This document shows, piece by piece, positions 36,101-46,049 of a stretch of 64,000 bases of DNA. Under the pieces are notes generated by a model, which saw only the letters and a program-made list of their open reading frames with translations, ran no database searches and was not told the origin of the DNA. Origin of the DNA: Vigna angularis (Eukaryota > Streptophyta > Magnoliopsida > Fabales > Fabaceae). How positions within the stretch are numbered: position 1 is the first letter of the stretch; every line of letters begins with the position of its first letter. The stretch covers positions 25,280,825 to 25,344,824 of the forward strand of contig NC_068974.1 in assembly GCF_016808095.1 (NCBI RefSeq). Direction: 5' to 3'. A program made the position numbers and the translations under genes.

Positions 36101-37670
36101 TTTAATTGCTTTTAGGAAGAGATAAGTTCTTGGTTTTGTTAGAAGAAAGTGTGATATGATGACAGAAAAGTGGTCACGGCATTTTGCAATGAAAAACACA
36201 TCATTCTTTAAAATTCAGAAAAAGTTTTTCTAGAAGTGTGACTCATGCCATGATGAATAAAAAATGAAGGTGGAAGCTAGATGGGAATAGGTGTGACGGT
36301 TTTGGGGAGAGAAAAGGAGTGTATTTTAACTCTTTGTGGAAGTTAACGTGCAGCATGTTAGAGATTACTTTGTTTTCTTCTTTTAGTTGATGTAATTGTT
36401 ATAGCTTGTTGATTTGATGGGAGAATGGTAGATGGAAGCAAAAGTCGTGTAGATGTGACATTGGTTTTGTACTAGAATTGAATATTTAATTTGGGTTCAT
36501 GCTGAGAATGAATTGGAGGTGCATGTTTGACCATAGTAGGTGAAGTGGTATGCATGGTTACGTGTTGGAGGTGCCACGGGTGGAAGCAAAGAGAGCTCTT
36601 ATATGAATTAAGATTGGGTGGAAGGGTGTCACCGAGAAGAGTTGCTGCTGTCACGTCTTGGGGAGCAGCTGCACGCATACGGAAAGTTAGAGAGGAAAGG
36701 AGAAGCATTGAGTTATTTTCTTGGAGAATGAAGGATTGGTGTTACGTTCTGGGAGCAACATATAGCATGCGTAGAAGTGAGGCATTCAGAAGTAGGGTGA
36801 CTAAATCAAAGACCACTAAAAGACAAAATGAGGATAAGATGCATATCTTGTTCATCACAAAGGGAAGCCACCCACATGTACCATAGCAGCCACCACGCCA
36901 CACCTCAACACGCCTCTCTTTTCCACCTTTCCTTTCAAATCTTATACATTATATATTCCTTTTTCTACTTATCATCGCTTATAATATCACTCTCACTCTG
37001 TATATCACTCTGTAATATTAGTATGATCATTATTATTACATTAGTTAATTTAATTTCTTTTGATAAGTAATACATCTTTTAATTAAAAGTTTTTATAATA
37101 TGGAATATGTATACAGAATCGTATATCAATTTAAAACAGAACATCAAACTACAAATTAACTAAAATAGAAACAACACATGTTAAAACTAACATACTTTAC
37201 TACATCCATAACCACATTTCAGTACTTTACTACATCCATAACCAAATTTCAGTGACTAACGAGAATGACACAATGCAATTGAACATCAAACAATCACAAG
37301 CCTAATTTACCTCCCCACACTAAATACAAATAAAAGGTTAGAACCACTTACTTGAGTTTTGATGTCACTGTTTGACCAGAAAATGGGGAAACTTTTTACC
37401 TGATGATTTCAAGTCACAACATGCATTGTATCAATTAAAAAAACTAGTTTTATAGTACAAGGACAACATAAAGGTACATGGACAAAAAAAGAGGGGCATT
37501 AACTTTGTAACATATCTACTACTGTACTAAAATGCATATGTAATTATTTTACTGAGTAACCAATGACTTCATTGCTTCATGTATTGTCCTCTGCCTAGAC
37601 TAATCATATTGTTAAATAAATGAATATTATTGCAATATATGTTGGATGCTAATTAAGTCATAACCAAGTC
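33151..37670. other. unexplained DNA upstream of the transposase, CACGG-rich
   Basis: This lies inside the inner CACTA element, between the transposase start and the captured kinase piece. From about 34740 to 36660 the plus strand repeats the word CACGG (e.g. 34742, 34938, 35052, 35388, 35414, 35517, 35651, 35789, 35833, 36055, 36173), often as TCACGGC or ACACGGC. Frames at 33544-33876 and 36527-36886 are open but unrecognised. An end at about 36960-37070 looks LTR-like (CTTATACATTATATATT). It may be a nested non-autonomous LTR element, but I could not find a repeat pair. Confidence 0.4.
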
Positions 37671-38130
37671 CTTAAATCCAAACAGTTGGAATTTGTTGAT
37701 GTGGAGTTATCACAACTTCCAAAGGGTCCACACTTCCCATAAAATTCACATTTATTTTGATCCACCTCAAGTTCCAGAAACTTGGTTCTTTTAAAAAAAA
37801 AACTCTACCAATTTTAATGTGCCATATGGGGTTACGGTAAGGATTCCAAACATTGCAGGTTTTTCAAAGTTGTATGTTAGATATGCATTTCCATTATCAT
37901 TAGGCTCAAAACGCCACCCATATATGTCAATTTCCCTACACACACATTAGACCACCCTTAAGTTTGAAAACTCTAAAAGCTGGAACAAAATGAATGAAAT
38001 TAACTGACAAATTTCTCCTTTTGCTAGAATTTATCATTGTTCCATCTTTAATCAGCGTAAGAGCACCACTTTGAGAGCATTGATCAGTTCCAAAGTCAGG
38101 AAACTGAAGTTAACATTTGTTTTGACTCAT
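37670..38130 (-). pseudogene. captured S-locus-glycoprotein/G-type lectin receptor kinase piece
   Basis: The minus strand reads AYLTYNFEKPAMFGILTVTP, then YGTLKLVEF, and after a T-run slip FLELEVDQNKCEFYGKCGPF followed by GSCDNSTS. The CxFYGKCGPFGSCDN motif is the signature of the S_locus_glycop domain of plant G-type lectin S-receptor-like kinases. No lectin, PAN or kinase domain is attached. A poly-T tract near 37791 breaks the frame. The fragment lies inside the inner CACTA element, in the same orientation as the transposase. Confidence 0.75.
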
Positions 38131-38399
38131 TAAACATGGTTCATTGAGTTTTAGCCAACTATCTTGTTTCTTTGGTATGGTTGTTGATTTCACAGGCATG
38201 GTTATTCTTTTATGACAGCTAAGATGTTTGAAGACAAAAGTAGATTTTGGGATGGAATTGGTTGGTGTGCAACAATTATTGTTTTTGTGACAGTGTTAAA
38301 AAAACACAGTGTGTTCAAAGAGCTTTAGCAAATAAACTAGGAGTGTAGAAAAAGGTATTTTTTGCATTAGGAGGCAAAATCTGCTTCATGATCCTCCCA

Positions 38400-38560
38400 A
38401 TTTTGGCTATTGTCAATAAATGGTCTTGTTCCTTAATGCCATTATGTTTAGGATTGGAGGAACTGCCTCCAACATATTCCACCATCTTTGGAAGGGGGTA
38501 AGGAAGGATTAGAAGAACTACCTCCAACATTGTTCTTTGTTTTCATATTAGAGGAACTAC
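38400..38560 (-). repeat. short imperfect tandem repeat
   Basis: Two copies on the minus strand read VGGSSSNP-like, one starting at about 38535 and one at about 38475. Probably decayed coding DNA of unknown origin. Confidence 0.4.
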
Positions 38561-38889
38561 CTAGCCAGCTGCATGTTGCAACTATTATTGAACTTATTGC
38601 AAATATATATGTACTCTTTGTTATGCCCTTCCCGTTCCATATTATGCCCCATATATAGTTATATATACATTTCAAATGGAAACAACTTCAAACCAGGAAA
38701 CAACTTCAAACCATGTTACCACTTTTTTGAAAAAATAGGATCCACTAACATGATTGTCAAAACCATGATGACTAATATCTGAAAGCAATAAAAGCACCCA
38801 AAACGAAGCAAACCATTTTCAGTGACTAGTTTTGGTCAAGACCCATTTTCAATAACAGCCAACAAAAAGAAACCAAAATATAAGCAATT

Positions 38890-39460
38890 CAAACTTACCA
38901 AATGTAGAAGGCAATAGCAGCTCGATCTTATCTCTTCCACTTCGAAGAAACCAACCTAGGGTTTCCAAATTCGGGATTTCAAACCTCGAAAAAACAACGA
39001 CCAAAAATAGGACAATGTAACAACACCCAGAGAAAAGATAACTCAAACAAACCTCAAATCTAAACGATTCAAACTTACCAGGAGCAAAACGCAACTACAA
39101 CTCGAGCTTATCTCTACCACTTCGAAGAAACCAACCTAGGGTTTCCAAAGTCACAATTTCAAACCTCCAAACAACAAAAAGAGAAAACGAAATCAAAAAT
39201 AATCCTCAAAGCTTCGATTACTCACCGTGTTCGACAAATCAAATCTGAATCCACACAAATCGCGAGCGGTGTCGTGGAGTGCGGGTTTCACTGAACCAGA
39301 GGCTCGCTGTCGGCGAGGTGGACTGACAGCGGAGAAGAGAGTGCAGTGAAGAAGTGGACTGAAGGTTCGAGAAGAGGGAGAAGAGGGAGAAGTGGACTGA
39401 AGGTTCGAGGAGAGGTTCGAGAAGAGGGAGAAGATGTGTTTTTTTCGAGAGTGATAGAGG
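38890..39460 (-). other. GC-richer 5' leader of inner CACTA with 175-bp tandem duplication
   Basis: Two copies of a ~100-bp stretch (about 38893-38990 and 39070-39170) share CACTTCGAAGAAACCAACCT. On the minus strand each ends in GGTAAG, a potential splice donor, so they may be alternative first exons. A purine-rich GAGAAGAGGGAG array follows at 39330-39430. Confidence 0.5.
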
Positions 39461-39579
39461 GGGGAAATTTTGGAGCTTTCAGTTTAATTTTTATTTGTTT
39501 TTTTTCTAAAATCACACAGATATTAGATACGAACTATCCCTACAAAGCTTCAAGTTCAAAGGCGTCAACGTTACGTACC

Positions 39580-39753
39580 GCAATTATATACGGATCCTCC
39601 GTATATAAATATTTTTATCATTATATACGGATTTATCCGTATATAATGGATTTCCCAATATCCGTATATAAGATCCGTATATAATATGTTTATTACATAC
39701 CGATCTAATCCGTATATAATGATCCGCGGGTAACTAGCTATTTTCTTGTAGTG
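39580..39753. repeat. subterminal repeats at the right end of inner CACTA
   Basis: Several TATACGGAT / ATCCGTATATAA words in both orientations, mirroring the array at 26877-27070. Confidence 0.8.
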
Positions 39754-39780
39754 TATATAAATGACATTTTTCTTGTAGTG

Positions 39781-40680
39781 ATTATAGAATTTCTCTCAAG
39801 TATGTTATTTTTAACAACTAGAACCTTATAGGCAGCACTATGTTTAGCATAACCTAAGAACATGCAAATAGAGGTTTTGAAGTCTATTTTCCTTTTCTTA
39901 GAATCGAGTAACATTACCTTAGCTAGACACCCTCATACTCTTAGACATTTAAGGTTAGGTTGGTAATCTTTCCAAAGCTTATAAGGAGTTTCGCCAATTT
40001 TCTTATGGGGTATTCTATTTTGTAAAAAACATGCAGTAAGCAAGGCTTCTCCTCAAAGGTTATTAGGTGCACTAGAACTAACAAGCATAACATTCATCAT
40101 TTCCTTAAGGGTTCTATTTTTTCTCTCAACTACTCCATTAGACTCAAGTGAATATAATGGGGTCACTTCATGAATTATACCTTCTTTAACACAAAATTCA
40201 TTAAACAGTACATACTTACCACCTCTATCTGATCTAATCCTCTTAATTTTCTTATTTTAATTGATTTTCTACTTCTGCTTTATAGGTTAAAAACACATCA
40301 AAGGCTTCATCTTTATGCTTGATTAAGTAAACTTTGGTGTATATCTAGAATAATCATCTATAAAGATCATAAAATAATTTTTACCTCCTCTAGACATGAT
40401 TTGTTTCAAATCAACTAGATCAGTATGAATTAACCCTAATAGTTCAGTTTGACGTTGGACATAAAATCATGTTGTCTTTGTTATTTTAGATTTTACACAT
40501 ATATCACACTTACTAATCTGTTTATCATGATTAATCATAGTCGTTGTAATTTCAAAACATACAAGAAATTCACATGTCCTAATCTAGCATGCCATATATC
40601 ATACGAGTCAACAATATAAGTAGAAGAACTTGATTCATTAATATTTTCAGAAACATTTAGAATGAAGAGTCCTTCATCAC
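39781..40680 (-). pseudogene. copia integrase
   Basis: The minus strand, across frames, shows the catalytic integrase blocks: LLGLIHTDLVD, then KNYFMIFIDDYSR, then RIRSDRGGKY and NGVVERKNRTLKEMM, ending PHKKIGETPYKLW. The D, D and E residues of the DDE triad are present in their usual context. Stops and frameshifts interrupt it. The fragment ends at 39781 where the outer CACTA element begins; the coding continues at 22624 on the other side. Confidence 0.8.
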
Positions 40681-40684
40681 TATA

Positions 40685-42012
40685 TCACTTCTCCACGAAA
40701 ACATTATTTTTTGTCATAATGATCTTGTCAGACACAAATGACACTTTAACCCCCACCTTTTCCAATAGTACTACAAAGATTAAATTAACTCTGATTGATG
40801 GCACATGTAGCACATCACCCAAGGCTAGAGTCTTTCCAAATGTGAGCTTAAGAAGAACTTTTCCTTTTCCCAGAACAGGAGTGGTCTTGGAATCTCCGAA
40901 GTAGACATGTTCTTCTCTATCCCCTCCACTGGTGTAAAAGGTAAAGGCATTTCTGTTTACACATATATGCTTGGTAGCACTAGAGTCTACCACCCATTTG
41001 CTCACATTAGTCATTAAATTTACTTGAGAAACGACCATAACAATAATGTCATCTCCTTCAGCTATATTTGCCCTAGGAGGATTGTCGTTTCTTACTCTAC
41101 GCCTACGCAGTGGTGCATGATGGCCTGATTTTCCACATACGAAACAATTTCCTTTCTTCTTAAAGGTGGGTTTAGATTCATTGGGACGAGATTTAAGAAA
41201 ATTATTTTTTCTTTTGTGATCAGGTATATATGTGTTCGTACCTTTTGGGAGCATGTCTTACTTCTACCATATTTGTTTTTGCAGATAAAACTTTGGCCCT
41301 TGTAGTAACAAACTCTTTCGTGTTGGTATCTTCAACTATTATGTGTGTAATGAGTTCTGGTAGAGACATCTGTTTGTACTTTTATTTCAACTGTTGTTTG
41401 TAATCTGTCTAGGATGGCGACAATTTCTCGATCAGAAGTTCTTAAACAAATTCATCCGGTAGAAAAATATTTTATGTTGTGATATCTTTGAGTAGCTTGT
41501 GGTATTCATTGATTTGAGTTATGATGTCCTTGTCTTCAATCATCTCATAACGGTAGTAGTTCCCTATGACGAATCTTTGTCTGACGACACCTTCGATAGT
41601 GTATTTGAGAATCAACGAGTTCCAAATGTCTTTTGCTTCCTTGTAGGAACTAACTGTACACATCGAACAAATAATTAGAAAGTGCACTAAGCAAAGTGTG
41701 TTGGCATACCTTGTTCGCATAAGTCCACTCTTCAACTATTTTTGAGTTTGAGGGAACACTGGGATCGGGCTTCGGAGATGAAAGAGCAACAACAACTCCA
41801 TACATGTCTAAAAGTGTGGACACACATTCTTGCCAACGCGAAAAGTACTGTCCAGAGAAAACCTTGACTTTTGACACATCCGAAAGTGATTTTGCGAAGA
41901 CTGTTTGAGTTCTAGAAACAATGGTTGGGCTCTCCAAAGTCATGTTGCGAAGATTGTCTAAGTCCTTAAAATTGTTGTAGAAAGGCTGACAAACTAGTAT
42001 TTCATGAGGCAT
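40685..42012 (-). pseudogene. copia gag and protease
   Basis: The gag part reads KVKVFSGQYFSRWQECV and, in another frame, SYKEAKDIWNSLILKY and GNYYRYEMIEDKDI. It is followed by a zinc knuckle, CFVCGKSGHHAPLR, in which the final Cys of CX2CX4HX4C is Arg. The protease has WVVDSSATKHIC in place of the usual WxxDSGATxH, then HVPSIRVNLIFV. Several frame changes show it is dead. Gag would build the particle and protease would mature the polyprotein. Confidence 0.8.
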
Positions 42013-42039
42013 GTAGCTTCACTATCCTTAATTAAGGAC

Positions 42040-42411
42040 TTAAACGCGGTGTATTGTGTGATTTCCTCAAGATACAACAGAAACTTCTCAAAATTTCTGA
42101 GAATCTCAGAACTAACGAGGATCTCTAAAGAGAATATAAAATAACCCAAAATATTTTTAGAAAAGAAAAAGAGGATGAAACTAAGAAGAAAGGAGAATAA
42201 GATAATAATAATTTTGGTGTGTTTTGGAATGGAGGAAGAGTTCTCTGTTTATAAAGCTAGGAGAGAATAAAATCAATAAAAAAAATAAAAAAAAATTAAA
42301 TTTTTTAACGTTGGAGTATTCAATAAATTGCTTTTTTACCGTTGTCAATGTCAACGTTCTAAACATTCCAAATCAAGATTTTAACTTTTGTAATATTAAT
42401 ATATTATAACA
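42040..42411 (-). mobile_element. 5' LTR of the copia element (inner edge approximate)
   Basis: The outer edge on the minus strand is TGTTATAATATATTAAT. A TATA box (CTTTATAAACAG) lies at about 42248-42259, so transcription would run leftward into gag. The inner edge is unclear because only ~52 bp of the partner LTR survives. Confidence 0.65.
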
Positions 42412-42662
42412 AAATATATATATATATAAATAAAATATTATATGTATATATTCAACCCATGAAAAATTAATCATAGAAAATTTTCACTCTATTAAACAAG
42501 TTTAATTAAAAGTAAATGGCATGCATGGACATCTGCCACCATAGTATTTCATCACATAGTTAAAAGTCTAATAAAAGTAAATAATATTTGAGTGAAATAA
42601 TCTATATTAAGTTGTCGCTATCTTTCCGATCTAATCCTTCACTTATTGGATAATGAGATTCA
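42412..42662. repeat. direct repeat bracketing the nested block, right copy
   Basis: Counterpart of 17727-17963, including the end of the short-LTR copia LTR (TATATTCAACCC), TTAAACAAGTTT and the same flank. It starts right at the copia 5' LTR edge. Confidence 0.8.
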
Positions 42663-43087
42663 ATTTTTATCCTTTAAATTCATCTTTACAAATGAATGTA
42701 AGCAGCGTTAAAAATTATATATCTCTTTGTATATATAATTTTCCTTTTCCTTTGTTTTCACAGAACAAATATATTTAAATAAGGTATGGGGGTTCGTAGC
42801 CAAATCCCATAAAATTGTGATTTTATCCACTATCTATTATATTACACATTAACTAAAACCTTGATTACAATTTTAAGTTGTGAAAAACGATGTACAGAAC
42901 TAAACATATAAACATCTTCTTTTCCATATTCAGATCAGAGGCCAAATAGAAACAATTAAAACACTCAAATGAAAGACATTTTGGGGACTGGAAACATATT
43001 CCTCAATCTTCTTGGAAAGAAAACTATTCCCTAGAATATAAATCAAGAACAAAAGCTAAGTTGCGAGTGCTAGACGTAAGAGGAGAC
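42663..43087. other. 3' flank of the metalloproteinase-like gene
   Basis: AT-rich, no other gene. The 3' untranslated region and poly(A) site of the minus-strand gene should lie here. Confidence 0.5.
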
Positions 43088-44188
43088 TTAATACATAAGA
43101 AGCAGGTAAGCAAATCCCAGAGACAACAAAGCGGTGATTGAAGGCACTCCCAAACACCCACCGTCGCCAGAGTCAACGTTAGCATACTGTTTCTTAGTGT
43201 TGTCCATGTCAGAATTGGAGAGTTCTACCTTTCGTTCCTGCGATTGCAAAATGTAAGGGTACATAACAGAGTCATTCATGAAAGAGTGGTCAAATCCAAG
43301 CAAATGCCCTATCTGATGCATTGCTGCACTCTCCAAGTCCAGAATTCCATCCTTCACCGACAAGTTTCCTTTCTCATTGGGCAGCGCCCAAATCAGGTCG
43401 CCGTTGAGAATTATCTTAGCTGTCTTCACGCTAGATGAAGGGTTCTCCGTTATCAAGCTCAAGCCAAACACGTCGCCGACAAATACAGTAGCGAGATTGT
43501 AGAATCCAACCTTAATGTCCGCGTCGTCGTAGGTTGTCTCCGTCAGGTTCAAAAACCCTGCGGCATTCTCCCACCGCTTGAATGCATTTTTGAACACGTC
43601 GGCGAAGTTGTGTTCGACTTTAGCCGGATGAAAACCGTACGTGAGGTTTGTCTTTCGGAACCACCGGTCATTGGCTTTGGGCCACGACACATTTTGGTGT
43701 AAGCTGTAGTCAAAATTCATGTCGGGGACAGCACATCGTGGTAGCGACATGAGTTTAAGAATGTCGGAGGTAACTGGGAGATTGAAAGATTCCATGAAGG
43801 TCTTGATGGCTGATAACGTTTGATGGTCGACAGTGTTGTTGAATGAGTCGGAGGATGGAAGGTAGCCAAAGCTAGAAAGGTATTTTTTGAGTGGAGCGAA
43901 GCCTTTCCTTTCCTTCAGTGGCAGGTTTGGTAGTGTGGTCTTTTTTTCGAAATACCCCGAATCTATCAAATACCCCAAGAATTCTTCAACAAAGTCCACG
44001 TATTCTTTAGCAGACTCCAGTTTCCCATTAAGCTTTTCTAGGTTTTTTCCTTTGACCTGATTGTTAATTCTCCCAAGAGCAGACTGGATACTAGACGGAA
44101 GAGAAGACCCAATAGCAGCCTTCGCGAACTGAGATTGGTGGAGAAGGAGAAGGAACAATAATAGGAATGCAGAAAGGCAGGGTTTCAT
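43088..44188 (-). CDS. matrix-metalloproteinase-like protein, catalytic Glu replaced
   Basis: 366 residues, intronless as plant MMPs usually are. A start 72 bases further up (44260) is open, but the TATA box at 44265-44273 makes ATG 44188 the sensible choice. Signal peptide about 1-24 (MKPCLSAFLLLFLLLLHQS), then a peptidoglycan-binding-like prodomain (about 65-145), a cysteine switch PRCAVPD at 150-156, and a metzincin site HQIGHLLGFDH at 291-301 with Met-turn VMYP at 308. A hydrophobic C-tail (351-366) fits a GPI anchor. Gln292 stands where the catalytic Glu should be. The structural-zinc segment (usually HGDG..LAHAF) is also not recognisable around 229-262. It resembles soybean leaf metalloendoproteinase in layout. 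It is likely a secreted or anchored pseudo-enzyme of the cell wall space, or an early pseudogene with an intact frame. Confidence 0.85.
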   Translation of the reverse strand: MKPCLSAFLLLFLLLLHQSQFAKAAIGSSLPSSIQSALGRINNQVKGKNLEKLNGKLESAKEYVDFVEEFLGYLIDSGYFEKKTTLPNLPLKERKGFAPLKKYLSSFGYLPSSDSFNNTVDHQTLSAIKTFMESFNLPVTSDILKLMSLPRCAVPDMNFDYSLHQNVSWPKANDRWFRKTNLTYGFHPAKVEHNFADVFKNAFKRWENAAGFLNLTETTYDDADIKVGFYNLATVFVGDVFGLSLITENPSSSVKTAKIILNGDLIWALPNEKGNLSVKDGILDLESAAMHQIGHLLGFDHSFMNDSVMYPYILQSQERKVELSNSDMDNTKKQYANVDSGDGGCLGVPSITALLSLGFAYLLLMY

Positions 44189-44264
44189 CTTTATCAATAT
44201 AAATTCTTGGTCGATTTGAGGAATAATATATAGAGGAAAACAGAGGGTTTGGAACTCCACTTGT

Positions 44265-44273
44265 TTTTATATA
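44265..44273 (-). promoter_or_regulatory. TATA box of the metalloproteinase-like gene
   Basis: The minus strand reads TATATAAAA, 77 bp upstream of the ATG at 44188. It implies transcription starting near 44235. Confidence 0.65.
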
Positions 44274-45153
44274 ACAAAAATGATATTGGGCAAAACGTTG
44301 CAGATCTGGAGAAGCACAACGTTGCTAAGCCAGTATTGGTATGATTACAACAACTTGCTGATGACAAAGTAAATTGTTAAAGCCAACATGTGAAGAGTCG
44401 CTATCAGTGTCTCCAAACGTAAGCATCCATGTTTGATTCTATGGATTTGAAGAGAAGTCAATCATTTACGTTGACCTCAAGTCTTCGTCACCCTTTCAAA
44501 TGATAAGAAAGGCTAAGAAAGACACGTCAGCCATTGTGAATTTATAGTCTCATTTTATTTTGTTGAAAATGCATTTTTGTTTTTATCAAAGATTTATTTT
44601 AAGAACGTATTACATAAGTTAATCTCTCCGGTCTAAAAGAAAAACTAATTAATTTTATAAGTTTAAGTAGACATATTGAATTCAAATCAAAATCAAACAA
44701 TATATTATACAAATTGCTAGCTAGTATTTTTAAATCAAATAGAAAAAAATATATATGAGAATTTTAAGGTGTTACACTTATAAAAGTGAGAGTCGGGGTT
44801 TTGGAGAAAATAGGGGTTCACCCATACGGGTTGTTACAGAACAGGAGTGTTATAAAATTGCACAAAAATACAAGGGGCTGAGATAGCGGCTAGTACCTTT
44901 ACTTATGCTTGAAAAAAAATTCTTGTTATTTGTAGGTGATCCACGAAAAAAATATTCAATAATATTTTTATATAATTAGGTACCTATGTTTTTTTTTTAA
45001 ATAAAATTATTTAAAAGTAATTATTTAAATTATAAAGTAAGATAACAACATTATTTTAAAGTATGACTCAAATAAAATAACACAATAAAATATTGGTGTA
45101 AACAAATTTAATTAAGAAAAAATAAGCTGGGTAATAAAGTATAAGTTTTTAAA

Positions 45154-45194
<41 letters not shown>

Positions 45195-45276
45195 AAAAAC
45201 CATCAATTTGAAAAAAATAAACATATATAAAATTAAATTTTAAACAATTCTTCCAGGTTAATATTTCTTGTCACTT
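44274..45276. other. upstream DNA of the metalloproteinase-like gene
   Basis: AT-rich with an (AT)n run at about 45156-45190. It contains the 44423-44463 stretch that resembles 13720-13763. No gene. Confidence 0.5.
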
Positions 45277-45489
45277 CACTAGTACACTCAAAGGAATTGA
45301 CATCGTTTACATTTGACCATAGGCACCGGTTTTCCAACCGGTGCATATCTTGACGAGGTAAAAGGTCTTTTCCTTATGCATCGGTTGTGAACCGAGTTAG
45401 TATCTCGTCCTCTACTATCTCTGTTGGGACTTGAACCGAGGTAGTAGAATGATTTTTACTTTTTTGTTTTGTTTTTCTGGCCAGACTTT

Positions 45490-45705
45490 ATTCAGCTTAT
45501 TGTCTTTTAGTAGGCAAATTCTTCCAACCCGCTGACTTGAAGTACATCTAATTGAAGTGATGAAAATCTTCACTCCAAGAACTCCAACTTCATTAGTTTT
45601 ATCAACATCATTATCATCTTTCTGCACCTTGAATGCCGAGGAAAAAAATCTATATAAATCAATGCCAACTTGACAAGCCATGATGCTGCAACTCCAAGCA
45701 TGTGT
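45490..45705 (-). pseudogene. captured exon of an unidentified host gene
   Basis: A pyrimidine-rich tract ending TTTTGAACAG precedes an open minus-strand frame with MACQVGIDLYRFFSSAFKVQ and then KTNEVGVLGVKIFITSIRCT. The clean acceptor and non-repetitive composition suggest a captured host exon. I have a vague impression of an uncharacterised plant membrane protein but cannot name it. The frame runs into element sequence after about 45540. Confidence 0.5.
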
Positions 45706-46049
45706 CCTGTTCAAAACAAAAAGAAAGTCATATTACACAGACTTCAGTTTCTCTGCAACCAAAACATCGTTGGCTTACTGCAACCAAAACCAGAAACAGA
45801 CTTACTGTACAAAGCATCGTTGGCTTACTGCAACCAAAACCAGAAACAGACTTCAGTTTCTCTACAAACCAAAACGCAAAAGAGAAAGCTCTACCACGCC
45901 ACCGTCTCCTCGCCACCGTCTCCTCACCACCGATTAAGGGTGTGTGTTCAACTGGCCCAATTTCTTCTCGCCACTGCCAATCCAACCCAAACTCAGAAAT
46001 TCCCCTAACTCAAAACCCTAACTTTCTCAATCCCAAAAAAACTCCAAAA

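Larger units (their letters stand above)
26748..39753 (-). mobile_element. inner CACTA element with transposase genes, TSD TAT
   Basis: Left end CACTACAAGAAAAATCGCG; right end TTTTCTTGTAGTG (13-bp inverted match). TAT flanks both ends (26745-26747 and 39754-39756). It is 13.0 kb and sits 24 bp from the outer element's right terminus. It carries two minus-strand genes, a tnp2-type transposase (30464-33150 with more exons to 29458) and a TNPA-like gene (29139-27347), plus a captured receptor-kinase piece and ~4 kb of unexplained DNA. Confidence 0.92.
22626..39780 (-). mobile_element. outer CACTA element, TSD ATT, own length ~4.1 kb
   Basis: Left end CACTACAAGAAAAAT at 22626; right end is its reverse complement at 39766-39780. 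ATT flanks both ends (22623-22625 and 39781-39783), the 3-bp duplication typical of CACTA transposases. TATACGGATTTTT-like subterminal repeats lie at both ends. Removing the inner element (26748-39753 plus one TAT) leaves 4146 bp and rebuilds a CCGTATATAA subterminal repeat across the joint. It holds no transposase domain and is non-autonomous. Orientation is inferred from a GC-rich stretch at the right end. Confidence 0.9.
18937..42411 (-). mobile_element. Ty1/copia retrotransposon (minus), interrupted by nested elements
   Basis: The 5' end is at the right (LTR edge TGTTATAATATATTAAT at 42411). Then follow gag, protease and integrase pieces (42012-39781), the nested CACTA block (22626-39780), reverse transcriptase and RNase H (22624-20995), a 3' noncoding region with a solo LTR (19126-20531), a polypurine tract and a 3' LTR remnant (18988 leftwards). 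Order is gag-PR-IN-RT-RH, which defines copia. Numerous stops and frameshifts make it non-functional. Without its insertions it would be roughly 5 kb. Confidence 0.85.

Noticed and set aside
44189..44260. Longer N-terminus for the metalloproteinase-like gene
   Set aside because: The upstream ATG lies only a few bases from the TATA box, so it would be outside the transcript, and it would bury the signal peptide.
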